Shown here: positions 54,746-64,000 of the stretch, in pieces
Layout: each line of letters opens with the position of its first letter
Numbering within the stretch: the first letter of the stretch is position 1
Source of the DNA: Eleusine coracana subsp. coracana
Lineage: Eukaryota > Streptophyta > Magnoliopsida > Poales > Poaceae
NCBI GenBank assembly: GCA_032690845.1
Contig: CM064430.1
Location: 53,231,882-53,295,881, forward strand
Reading direction: 5' to 3'
DNA length: 64,000 nucleotides
Translations under genes and position numbers: made by a program
Notes under the pieces: generated by a model
Seen by the model: only the letters and a program-made list of their open reading frames with translations
What the model was told of the DNA's origin: nothing
The model's database searches: none

Positions 54746-55620
54746 GAAGGCAAAATCACTCAACTTCAATAATAGTTTGAACTGTTCCATTGGAACTATT
54801 ATCTATAGATCCCACGACCACTCGTGGTTAAGTTAAAATCCTGTAAAGAAAAAACTGAGTAAACATTCCTGTAAAGAAAGAACTGAGTAAAGAACTATCT
54901 CTACGTAGCAGTTCATAACTTCCTACCCTTTGAGGATGAATTAGTGTGCATGGCGACTTTTACTGTCCTGAATACCTGAACAATGCACCTAAGTCATATT
55001 TTCATTTGCCAGTTCAGGACGATAGGAAGTACCAATCTTTTCCGCCTGTACTTCTTGCGATGCACATTCAACACTCTGTAACCGAATATCTAAATGCTGT
55101 TTTTCTTTTACTAAAAGGCAGATGCTGTGCCGATATATTATAGAAAGAAATGTTGTTCCTATCAAATTGTGGAGAAAATCAGCATTATGATAGCAAGCAG
55201 CAGCTGGTTGTAGAAGTAAGATTAAAAGTTACTCTTACTAAACTCCATACTAATAAGAAACAGCAACAGGATCACAGTGCCATCTTTTTTTGAAAGCAAG
55301 CAGCATTATGAATCACAAATTGCCCACAAAGTCGATGCAACTTGAAAACTCTGAAGCCATCCTTGACATAACTAAGAAACAGAGCTGGGTGTGAAAGTAA
55401 GATTAGAAGTTACTCTTACTAAACTCCATAGATACCAATCTTACAAAAGGCTACTGATAAGAATCCGATCAGTGCTTTCATTGGAAACATTTTATCCTTG
55501 TTCAGATCTATTCCAGTTGCAGTGTCTTTCGTCAGCTAAATTACTATTCTTTTGTGCTAATGGATCACTGTGCGTTTACATTGTGCAAGATATCTTTAGC
55601 TCTGACTGAATTCAACATTT
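54746..55620. repeat. Non-coding flank with a local duplication
   Basis: The words GTAAGATTA, AAGTTACTCTTACTAAACTC and CCATA occur at 55,218-55,250 and again at 55,398-55,430; AGCAAGCAGCA also recurs. The unit is about 180 bp. Open frames here are short and show no known domain. Confidence 0.5.
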
Positions 55621-55857
55621 GCATGTCAAAAATTGAGTTGAGACAAGGCCGTTTCATTCTGAATATGAAACAAATAATCCTTCAAGAAACATGAAAAAAA
55701 AAGCATTGCTTAGCCTTGCTAGGATTATCTTGCTTTATAGACCACGTTGTTAATCACGTCATTGGTGCTTCTTTCACTTGTTCAACCAACTGAAGAGGAA
55801 CAAAAGCTGTAGCCCAGCACAGCATCCTTAAAATAAAATTTGTCGAGACGCTGAGGA

Positions 55858-56005
55858 AATAGCATCCACAGCGCAACACGAAACCTGTATTTAGCTGAGA
55901 TGCATGTTCAAGGCCTCTTTCTCTGACTACGATGAGCGCATATGGTAATCACTGTATATTTCTTGCAAGATTACACATGCATGTTTGGTCTCGAAATGTT
56001 CTACT
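55858..56005 (+). repeat. Upstream module copy 5
   Basis: It has CATCCACAGCGCAACACGAA, TTTAGCTGAGATGCATGTTC and ACACATGCATGTTTGGTCTC. It stands about 215-365 bp before the subtilase start fragment at 56,222. Flanking sequence from 55,630 also matches that before pseudogene B. Confidence 0.7.
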
Positions 56006-56147
56006 GTTGTGTGTGAACATGCGTGGGGTGACAACATGCTGAGATCATACCTGCAATTTCGCTCAAGCCCGGATGAATTTCGCCCAGTAATCGTAATATA
56101 GACACAAGCGTCAAGGAAATGTACTATGCGAGAAGTGAACGAGACTG

Positions 56148-56262
56148 CACAGAACTCTGGATAATAAAAGTCAACACGCAGGCATGCATTCCTTCCCCAC
56201 GAGATTTCAATCACGGCGGCCATGAGCACCAGGCTCTTCCACCAGTTAACAGTGTTCCTCTG
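56148..56262 (+). pseudogene. Subtilase start fragment (C')
   Basis: A leader like that of pseudogene B (AATAAAAGTCAACACGCAGG, GCATTCCTTCCCCACGAG) and an ATG at 56,222 with the first 13 codons of the subtilase signal peptide (MSTRLFHQLTVFL). Similarity then stops. It is a truncated tandem copy standing 580 bp before pseudogene C. Between 56,263 and 56,730 no gene is seen. Confidence 0.65.
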
Positions 56263-56738
56263 GGATGGCGCCACGCTGAGAGAACAGCACCGTGCACTAC
56301 TGACAATAATCAAGGATTCGACACCATCATCAGTTGAGCCTTGTCTGCTCCAAATTGAACTTACACAGAAGGTCGGGGAAGCAAAATGCCATACGTCGTG
56401 AGCATATTTAGTATGACCTCCCAAGTGCATTGCCAGGTGAGGTGACTAAGCACCCGATGGAAGTTGGTGACAGTTCACAGGACGGTGCGTCGTCGTTCCC
56501 TTTGTTGGCTGCGTGACAAAGTTGTGGTGGCGAGGAGATTGCACTCTGAGCGAAACGGCGGCACACTGGCAGCGACACGTTCCTGGTTTGACAGATGTTC
56601 ATCCAAAGCCCCCTCATCTTCACCACAGCATCTTCGTCAGCAGTGTAGTGTCAATGTGTGTGGCCGATTGGCCACGAGCGTTTGGTACTGAAGTTATCCA
56701 AGGTGACCGAACGACGGCGCGCCGATCCGTCGCCTTCA

Positions 56739-56746
56739 TATATAAA
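56739..56746 (+). promoter_or_regulatory. TATA box of subtilase pseudogene C
   Basis: TATATAAA lies 54-61 bp before the ATG at 56,800, with a leader rich in CACACAC as in the other copies. Confidence 0.7.
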
Positions 56747-56799
56747 GCCCACGCGGGGTACACAGCAGGAGCACACACACACCGCTTTCAGTTTCAGCC

Positions 56800-58490
56800 A
56801 TGACGGCCACGAGCACCAAGAAGCTCTTCCATCAGTTAGCAGTGTTCGTCGTCCTTCTTACGCAGCTCACCGACTCAGCTTTCCTGCCTAAGAGTAAGAT
56901 CAAGAATCACACTGAGCTGCTGAAGCCTCAAGCCACGACGAAAACCTACATCGTCCACTGCAACCACCATGCCAGGCCGCCCCACTTCGCCGACCTCGAG
57001 GAGTGGTACCACTCCATGGTGGCCGCTCACTCCTCTCCAGTACAACGAGCGGCCGAATCCTGTACACGTACGACACCGTCATGCACGTCTTCGCCGTCCG
57101 GCTCACCGGCGACGAGGCCCCGCGCAAGTGGAGCTCCCCCGGCGTGACCCGCGTGCACAAGGACAGGACGTTCTACCTCCAGACCACCAGGTCCCCTGGG
57201 TTCATGGGCCTCGATCCACACCACGGCGCCGACACGCACAGCGGCACAGCGTTGTCTTGGCGCAGGATTTCTGCGGACGGGCACACACTTGGTCATTCAT
57301 TTTATGAGCCCGGTAACAAACGGGCTGGTTCCTTGGGCCGTAGTATGTTGGCCCACGCGGCGGTCCAGATTTACTTTCGTCAGCGCGAATCCAGAGCCGT
57401 TCGTTGCGATTGAACGGTATCCATGCCACTAGGGATGGTCGGGGAATGAAATACCGACCACCCCTGGACGGGAAAGGAAACACCGTCCGCCCCATCCGCC
57501 ATGGACGCTGCCGTTCCCGTCGGTGTTCGCCGCCATCCAAGGCGTTTGATGCTTCTATGCTCTCGCCGTGCAGACTGATCTCAAGGTCTCGATGCTTCTC
57601 TGCAAGCACAAGGACTGGATGTTCTATCCTCAGACCACGCGGTCGCCGGGGTTCATGTCGTCGTGTGCCTCGACCTGCACCACGGCGCCTGCAATGAGAC
57701 GACTTCGGGGGACGGCGTCATCATCGGCGGCATACGGCTAGAGAGCGCGAGATTTCTCAGCGACCGCGGGTTGGGACCCGTGCGCCGGAGCTGGAGGGGC
57801 AAGTGCATCGACGCGACAACGCCGACGACTTGAAAGTGAAACAAGAAGCTTGTCGGCGCCCGGGCCTTCGACGTGTCCCAATCCCAATTCGCGCAGGGCA
57901 TGAGCTACAGCACTGTCTCATCGCCGAGGGACAAGGATGGGCACCACACAGCGCGTGCGGCGTCCAGAGCTGACTCACACTGTAGACATCGTCACCGCGG
58001 TGAAGGACATCATCTCCATGCCGCTCGGAGACCCTCCCCGTCTCGCGCGGTCGCTCTGTTCCGCGCCGAGCGTCACGTACGGCGTCTTCAATTCGCCGCC
58101 ATGGCAGGGCAGGCGCCGGGCAATCCCTATATACGCGATGAAGGCCAAGGGTACCGGCATGCATGGTTCAGCTGGTGACCATGGACTGCGACGACGACCT
58201 GGACCTGATCTTCACGCCTGACAAGGTGATTGGCAACATCGTTGTGTGCAGGACCGAACCAGGCGTCGTCCACGGCATCAAGGAGCAGAAAGCCGGACGG
58301 CGGGGCCGGTCTAGTTGTTCGTCGACCCTTCCGGCTTGTTGCGAGACGGCGTCCAAGCGTTCGCCTTCACCCTCCCGGCTCTCACTCTCAGCTACGCAGC
58401 CGAGGAGAAGCTCAACGCCTACTACATGATCTCGGTGGCGAACCCGGCCTGTGGCGTCGTTCAGCTTTGGCTGTGCGAGACGAGACGGCA
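56800..58490 (+). pseudogene. Subtilase pseudogene C, rearranged
   Basis: ATG, signal peptide and the first half of the I9 propeptide are open (TYIVHCNHHARPPHFADLEEWY). A frameshift near 57,040 moves the rest of the propeptide (RILYTYDTVMHVFAVRLTGDEA, FYLQTTRSPGFMGLDP) to another frame. At 57,233 a 370-bp foreign block enters, after which the QTTRSPGFM region is repeated (57,625). The catalytic Asp motif is lost (IIGGIRLES), the His motif is altered (DGHHTARAAS), and after a further deletion only part of the PA region is seen (about 58,200-58,470). The Ser motif and C-terminus are absent. It cannot code a protease, but a promoter and a propeptide-only reading frame remain. Confidence 0.85.
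57233..57602 (+). repeat. Foreign block inside pseudogene C (direct repeat of 10,490-10,830)
   Basis: Not subtilase sequence. It holds GGTCGGGGAATGAAATACCG and its partly inverted CCGACCACCCC. The QTTRSPGFM-coding segment stands on both sides of it, so the junctions may come from recombination between two tandem copies. Confidence 0.75.
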
Positions 58491-59051
58491 TCAATCATGC
58501 ATGGAATAAGCCTGAAACACCTTCTAACAAGACTTGTAGCCATCCATCATGTCGTTCCAGGCTTCGTGCATATTTTAATAATCCTTGCTGGGCAAATCAT
58601 CGAACAACCTACACGCGAGAGGTGTACATTCGACAGGAGGCCGTTAACGTGTAATGCATTTCGTCAAGCAAGACACATGTGACGAAAGTGCTCGTCTGGC
58701 ATGGCGAGCATCGAGTGGCAAGCGCGTACCCTCGCTGTGCGACGGCCCACCGGAACGCCGTGTGCGTGCGACACGTTCAGGTCACCGGTTGACCTCCAAT
58801 CCTCCCCTTTTTTATCATTTAAACATAAAGAACTGTCATATAGGAAAAAACTTTTTTATCAGTTTTTTTTCTCATCCACTTAATTAAGTGATCACCTAAA
58901 TCCAGTTTATCATCCCCTTCTATACAAGAGATTACCCATCTATCACCTAAACAGTGAAACATACTCTTTTAGGTGATAGAATAGATGAACTGCTATAACA
59001 CCATCACCTATAATTCAAAAAGTGAGTTGAAGTGATTCCCTTCAATTTTTT
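58491..59051. other. Unassigned DNA between pseudogene C and the LTRs
   Basis: No gene is seen. The first part (to about 58,790) is GC-balanced with no recognisable match; the rest is AT-rich, with ATCACCTAAA and TAGGTGATAG words near 58,890-58,985 that could pair as a hairpin. Confidence 0.5.
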
Positions 59052-60223
59052 TGTCGAAGCTTGAGATCGGTAGTAAATATATAGGGCTATGTCGAGACTA
59101 AAAACTACGATGGTTACATAACACGCCAAATTACACAGGTTCAGACCCTCTCAAAGAGAGTAAAAACCCTACGTCCTGTATTCGATGTATTGTATTGATA
59201 TTGTGAAACTTGTGTTGCTTGTCCCCTGATGGGGGGTACCCTGCCGTCTTATATATCCGGTCGACAGGAGGGTACATGAAGAGTCCTAGTCATAACCCTT
59301 AAGAATTTACATAGAAAGTCTATCTCTAAATACCTTATGCTCTAAGCCGAGTCGGTCGGCTTTCTTGTTGATGAAGTACCCGGTCGGCTACCGACTTAGT
59401 CTTGTATGAGGATATCCGTAAAGCAAGTATCCCACAGCAGCCACCGAGTATTTTCTGATTTTGAGTTTTGATTCTCCGAGTGATCTTCAATATGGATCAT
59501 AAATCAGGAAGACCTCTTCGAAATTCTTGATAGATCTGGTGCACCGGTCAGGTGCACCTGATCAGGTGTAGCCCCCGACTCTTGTATAATTTGGAGACTA
59601 ACAAATAATGCAAGAGTCTAATTATATTAGCTCTTATTATTTTGTATGTAATTTACTCAAACTAAAGAGTGTGAGTTTAATAGACCTCTGGTCATCGAAC
59701 CAGTAAGCCAATTTGCAAGACTTCAACCTTGCCGACCGATTATTAAAAAGGCCGAGTGATATATACTATGTCCGAGTGACTGGTCGGTCTGAATTTTATG
59801 ATATCAATCATATTCAATTCATGTGAACCAATACGACATGAATCATATAACGGTATTAAGCTAAATGATATCAATTATAATATAGCCTTTTTCTAATAAT
59901 TAATCACTCTATCTATTCATGAGTCCAATTTTGATAACTTAGTTATTGACTTCAATCAATACTATGATCTTTGAACATATATCCGTATAACCATCATGTT
60001 CTTTTGCTACATGATCATCAAATCATATAGATACGGTTAAACACTTTTAAATGCTTCTCATCAAAGAAGCCATCGAGTTTTACTTCTCAAGGTTTTAAAC
60101 CCTAAATATGTTTAAGGCCCTTAATTAATCTTCTAATTAATCAAAAAGTTGCGTCACTGTACGGCCCATTCCGGCCCATGGGACCATTAGGTAAAAAAGC
60201 GGGAGTATAAAAGGGCAATATCA
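59052..60223 (-). mobile_element. Tat-type LTR, outer copy
   Basis: A 1,172-bp LTR in minus orientation, TGTCGAAGC to TATCA on the + strand. Its neighbour at 60,235 is of the same length and about 90% alike by eye. On the - strand it carries a TATATAA box (near 59,255). GGTGCACCGGTCAGGTGCAC (about 59,533-59,553) is a short internal palindrome. Confidence 0.8.
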
Positions 60224-60234
60224 AGTTGACCCTC

Positions 60235-61409
60235 TGTCGAAGCTTGAGATTGGCAGATAGTATATAGCGTTACGTCAAGACTAAGAACTATAATAGTTAC
60301 ACAAGACGCCGATTTATACAGGTTTGGGCCCTCTCGATAAGAGTAAAAACCCTACGTACTGTGTTCTGTATTTTGTATTTATGATTGTGAAATTTGTGTC
60401 GCTTGTCCCTCGATAGGGGGTACCCTGCCGCCTTATATATCCGGTCGGCAGGGGGGTACATGAAGAGTCCTAATCGTACTTTATAAGGAGTTTCATAGAA
60501 AGTCTATCTATAAATGTCTTGTGCTTCAAGGCGAGTCGGTCGGCTTTCTTGTTGATGAAGTACCCGGTCGGCTACCGACTTAGTCTTGAATGAGGATACC
60601 CGTAAAGCAAGTATCTCACAGCAGCCCTCGAGTGCTTTCTGATTTTGAGCTTTGATTCTCCGAGTGATCTATAGATCATAAATTAGGAAGATCTCTTTAT
60701 TGAAGTTCCTGATAGATCTGGTGCACCGGTCAGGTGCACCTGATCAGATATAGCCCCCGACTCTTGTATAATTTAGAGACTGACAAATAATGTAAGAGTC
60801 TAATTATATTAGCTCTTATTATTTTGTATATAATTTACTCAAACTATCAAGTCTAAGTTTAGCAGACCTCTGGTCATCAAACCATTGGGTCACTTTACAA
60901 GGTTTCAACCTTGCCGACCGATTATCAAAAAGGTCGAGTGATATACACTATTTTCAAGTGACTTGTCGGTCTGAATTACATGATATCAATCATATCCAGT
61001 CCATATAAAATAATATGACATCAATCATATAATGGTATTAAGCTAAATGACATCAATCATATATAGCTTTTCCCTAATAATTGGTCACTCTATCTTTTAA
61101 TAAGTCTAATTTTGGAAATTTAGTTATTGACTTCAATCAATATCATAACCTTTGAACTTAAAATCCATATTTCCATCAAGTCCTTTGCTACATGATCATC
61201 AAATCATATAGATACGATAAAATATGGTTAATTAACCAATGCTTCTCATCAAAGAAGCCCTTGAGTTACAATTCTCAAGGTTTTAACCCTAAATAGGTTT
61301 AAGGCACTTAATTAATCTTCTTCTTAATCAAAAAGTGGCGTCATTGTATGGCCCATTCCGGCCCATGGGACCCTTAGGTCAAAAAGCGAGAGTACAAAAG
61401 GCTGCGACA
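60235..61409 (-). mobile_element. Tat-type LTR, inner copy (3' LTR of the element to the right)
   Basis: A 1,175-bp LTR, TGTCGAAGC to GCGACA. Both LTR copies are followed by AGTTGAC and a CT word, so the outer copy carries a few bases of internal flank and joins straight to this one. The antisense gene begins 200 bp further on, the order seen at the 3' end of Tat elements; pol is expected beyond 64,000 on the - strand. No clear polypurine tract was found. Confidence 0.8.
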
Positions 61410-61605
61410 AGTTGACTCTTAGTCCATGCCGCACTTGCGCATGAACTCTTCGTCTTTCTTGCGCCTCATCTGCTCAGCGACTCCTCTACTTCTCTGGCTA
61501 GGGTTAGCATTCTGCTTCCGGCTGCCGTAGATCTTGCCGCACTCAGCCCCCGAGCTTCCACTTGGGTTCAACACTCGATCCACCGCGTCCAAATCCTTCA
61601 TCGCT

Positions 61606-64000
61606 ATGGGTCGCAAGAGGGCTTCCACTTTGACTCTAGCCACTTTCGCTACCGCCGCCACGTCCTCTTCGTTGGAGGTCGACATCCCGGAGCACCTTCG
61701 GGAGTTCTCAAAGAGCAGTCTCTCCCAGGCTGATATAAACAAGATGGTGATCGACGACATCCTTCCAGAGCAAGCTCGGATCGACTGGAAGGTACCTCGT
61801 GAATCTTGCCCCATTCCCATTCATAAACAGATTGTCATGTTCCGCTTGTTCTTCGAGCATGGTTTTAGAGTCCGCTGCTGCAGCTTCTTGCGTAGGCTCC
61901 TTTTCTTTTATGGGATTGAGCTTGTCAACCTCAATTCCAACTCTATCCTCCACATCGCCATCTTCGTGCATATGTACGAAGCATTTTTGGACACTCTCCC
62001 CCACTTCAATCTATTTCACCACCTATTCGTCCTCCGACCGCTGCCGAGCAAGGACAACCAAGTGGCTATAGGCGGTGTTGGCGTCCAGTTGCGCAAGAAG
62101 GAAGCCTACATCCATGTGCCACTAAAGACTGGAAATAAGAACTGGAATGACGAGTGGTTCTACTGTGACAACCCTCCCCCTGTTCTTGCTGACTTCACGG
62201 GTGCTAAAGAAATGCCCTTGGCGTAATGGACGGAGAAGCCCGATCCGACTGACCCTCAGGTGGTCGCTCTGCGGAAGAAAATTGCTGATTTAAAAGCTGA
62301 AGGCATTAACGGTATCACCATTGCTAAAAGATTCATACTACACAGAATGCAGCCCCTGAAAGTTCAAAGTCACCTGGCGTGGACCTATGCTGACGATGAC
62401 AAAACCAGGGAGGTGCCTGACTCGCCGAATGGTGAACTCCGTTGGAAACACTTTTCGAAGATGTTTAAAGAGGATATCCTTCAGGATCATTTGTTGGTCC
62501 AGAAGGCGTATAAAAAGGGCACTATGCGAGCCCTAGTAAGCCTCAGTCTACTTTGAGCAATCTCTTATTATCTTGTCTTGATGCCCAGCTGAATGTCTTG
62601 ACTCTTGTGCAGGTTCTGGATACTTATGTATCCCATCATCCGCTCCCTCCTTCCGACACCGAGGGACCGGACTACGTTGAGAAGCCGCCGCAGACCGGCC
62701 CTGAGGGCTCAAGCTCTTCTACAGGCACTCCACCGGTGCGTGTTGATCCAGTCGTCACCCTGGCTGCCCCTAATCAACTTCAAAAGCAAACTATCAGGCA
62801 CCACCGACAATATGTTACGGATCAAGGTGATGACAAAGAAACACCATCTACTGATGTCAGCCAACCCGCCTCTGCTCCCTCCGACCGACCCTCAAACCAG
62901 TCAGAGCCCCTAAGTCAAACTCAGAGTGACGCAGGGGTGGTGGAACAGACCGACAAGGCAGGCAAGTCTTCCCAGAAGAGGAAGGAGACTGGTTCTCAGT
63001 CAACTTCTTCGAAGAAGAGGATGTGCCGGATCAAGCTTAAGAAGGCCCCCAGGTTAATCTTAAACCTTATCTTCCTTGTTTCTTATTACCAATAGTCGTA
63101 GCACATCTTGATCTCCTGAATTCTTTGCTTTGATAGTAGTCGGACGAGCGATTCTCAGAGTGCTCAAGGGTCCAAGGACACCCAGTCGGATCTTCCTCCT
63201 CATCCGACCGACTGTCTAAATCGGTCGGCAAATCTTCAAACACGCCGATCGAGGTGGATAAGCCGTCTGATAAGACAATTCCTGCCCCCATTCCGGAGCC
63301 TGCACCTCAACCTTCTCCAGTCAACGTCCCTTTGCCTCTTGACAAAGGTAAGGCAACATTATCTGAAGATGCGCTCGGTCGGCCCAAAGTGGAAGTCGTG
63401 AAAATTATGTACCAACATCGAGAAGCCAATAAGGTACTTCAATATCCTGCTCTCGCTTTGTCTCAGCTTCATCTTTTAAGCTTACCATCTTCTGTATATT
63501 AGAAAATATATGCTCTTATGGAGAGGAAACAGGCTAGGGTGGAATACCTTGAAGCCGAAACTTTTGGTATGCCCTAAAACTCTTCAGCCGTCATGTCTTT
63601 ATGTTTAAAACTAACACATTGTTGGTGTTTATGCCAGTCACCGGTCAGCAACTCTCCAAAGTTCAAGAGGAGATTAACTGCGGACCGACCGACAAGAGAT
63701 GACCAAGGCCTTAGACTAAGACCGTACAGATATAGCCGGTAAGATCACCTACCATCTGTATCTAAGTAATCAATTAACCACTCTAGCACTAAAAGCTCAA
63801 ATGTTTGTCTTTAGCTCGTGATCAGAAGATTGCCGACCTGGAGAAATTGACTTTCAATCAGCAAAGGTTTGTTGATGCCTTGAACGCTGAGAAGGAAAGC
63901 CTCTCCAAGTCGGTCGAAGATCAGAATGCCGAGATCACTCGGCTATAGAAGGAGCTGAAGGAGATCGACACCAAGATAGAGGAGGCCAAGAGCGTCTCCA
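61606..64000 (+). pseudogene. Antisense gene of a Tat element with PF04195-like domain, partial
   Basis: ATG 61,606 (MGRKRASTL). Exon 1 to 62,535 codes a putative gypsy-type transposon domain (PF04195, Transposase_28), recognisable by FRLFFEHGFRVRCC, LLFFYGIELVNLN, AYIHVPLKT and NWNDEWFYC. TAA at 62,224 interrupts it where CAA is likely. Introns with GT-AG ends follow at 62,536-62,612, about 63,054-63,131, 63,434-63,502, 63,567-63,637 and about 63,740-63,812, at the places found in the copy at 18,818-20,155. A Pro/Ser-rich region and a coiled coil follow. A frameshift near 63,205 and a decayed exon at 63,638-63,738 disable it. The window ends inside it. The domain's role is unknown. Confidence 0.75.

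Noticed and set aside
56119..56337. 72-codon frame over subtilase fragment C'
   Set aside because: It is out of frame with the conserved signal-peptide start, and similarity ends after 13 codons.
61419..61820. 133-codon - strand frame at the start of the right antisense gene
   Set aside because: It overlaps the PF04195-like exon in antisense and has no recognisable domain.

Overview
The window looks like nuclear DNA from a grass (Poaceae). The evidence is GC-rich intron-poor genes with plant TATA boxes, a Stowaway-type MITE, and nested LTR retrotransposons of grass-typical lineages (Tat/RIRE2-like and Athila-like Ty3/gypsy, a Reina-like chromovirus, SIRE and other Ty1/copia). Species cannot be fixed from sequence alone. 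All family assignments come from reading translations and motifs; no database search was run.

Host genes sit at the two ends. Left (1-10,888, + strand): a three-exon gene for a small secreted protein consisting only of a subtilisin-propeptide (I9) domain (1,737-2,722), then an intact single-exon subtilase with the full Asp/His/Asn/Ser set (5,700-7,997), then a broken subtilase copy split by a Helitron-like insertion (8,973-10,888). Right (51,150-58,490): a second I9-only gene on the - strand (53,186-51,737), lying inside an inverted copy of the left arm, then a subtilase start fragment (about 56,222) and a rearranged subtilase pseudogene (56,800-58,490). A promoter-proximal module of about 80-160 bp recurs upstream of the I9 genes and of two subtilase-derived copies. 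The locus is therefore a subtilase cluster with linked stand-alone propeptide-like genes, which may act as secreted inhibitors or chaperones of the neighbouring proteases.

The middle, about 40 kb (10,889 to about 50,690), is nested transposable elements: a copia-type LTR with an AT-rich non-coding body (10,889-14,480); a decayed Tat-type gypsy element with pol on + and a spliced antisense gene (14,484-20,620); a SIRE-like LTR remnant holding a solo LTR (20,621-22,341); a minus-strand chromovirus with its RT core deleted (22,350-25,247); and a copia element (25,248-50,443) split twice, by an Athila-like gag/protease-only element (25,681-35,071) and by a SIRE element with exact CTTAT target duplication (37,148-48,054). 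The right edge (59,052-64,000) is two tandem LTRs followed by a second copy of the spliced antisense gene of a Tat element that runs off the window on the - strand.

Most retroelement ORFs carry stops of the CGA-to-TGA or CAG-to-TAG kind, as expected for methylation-driven decay. The only clearly intact host coding genes are the first I9 gene and the 765-residue subtilase.
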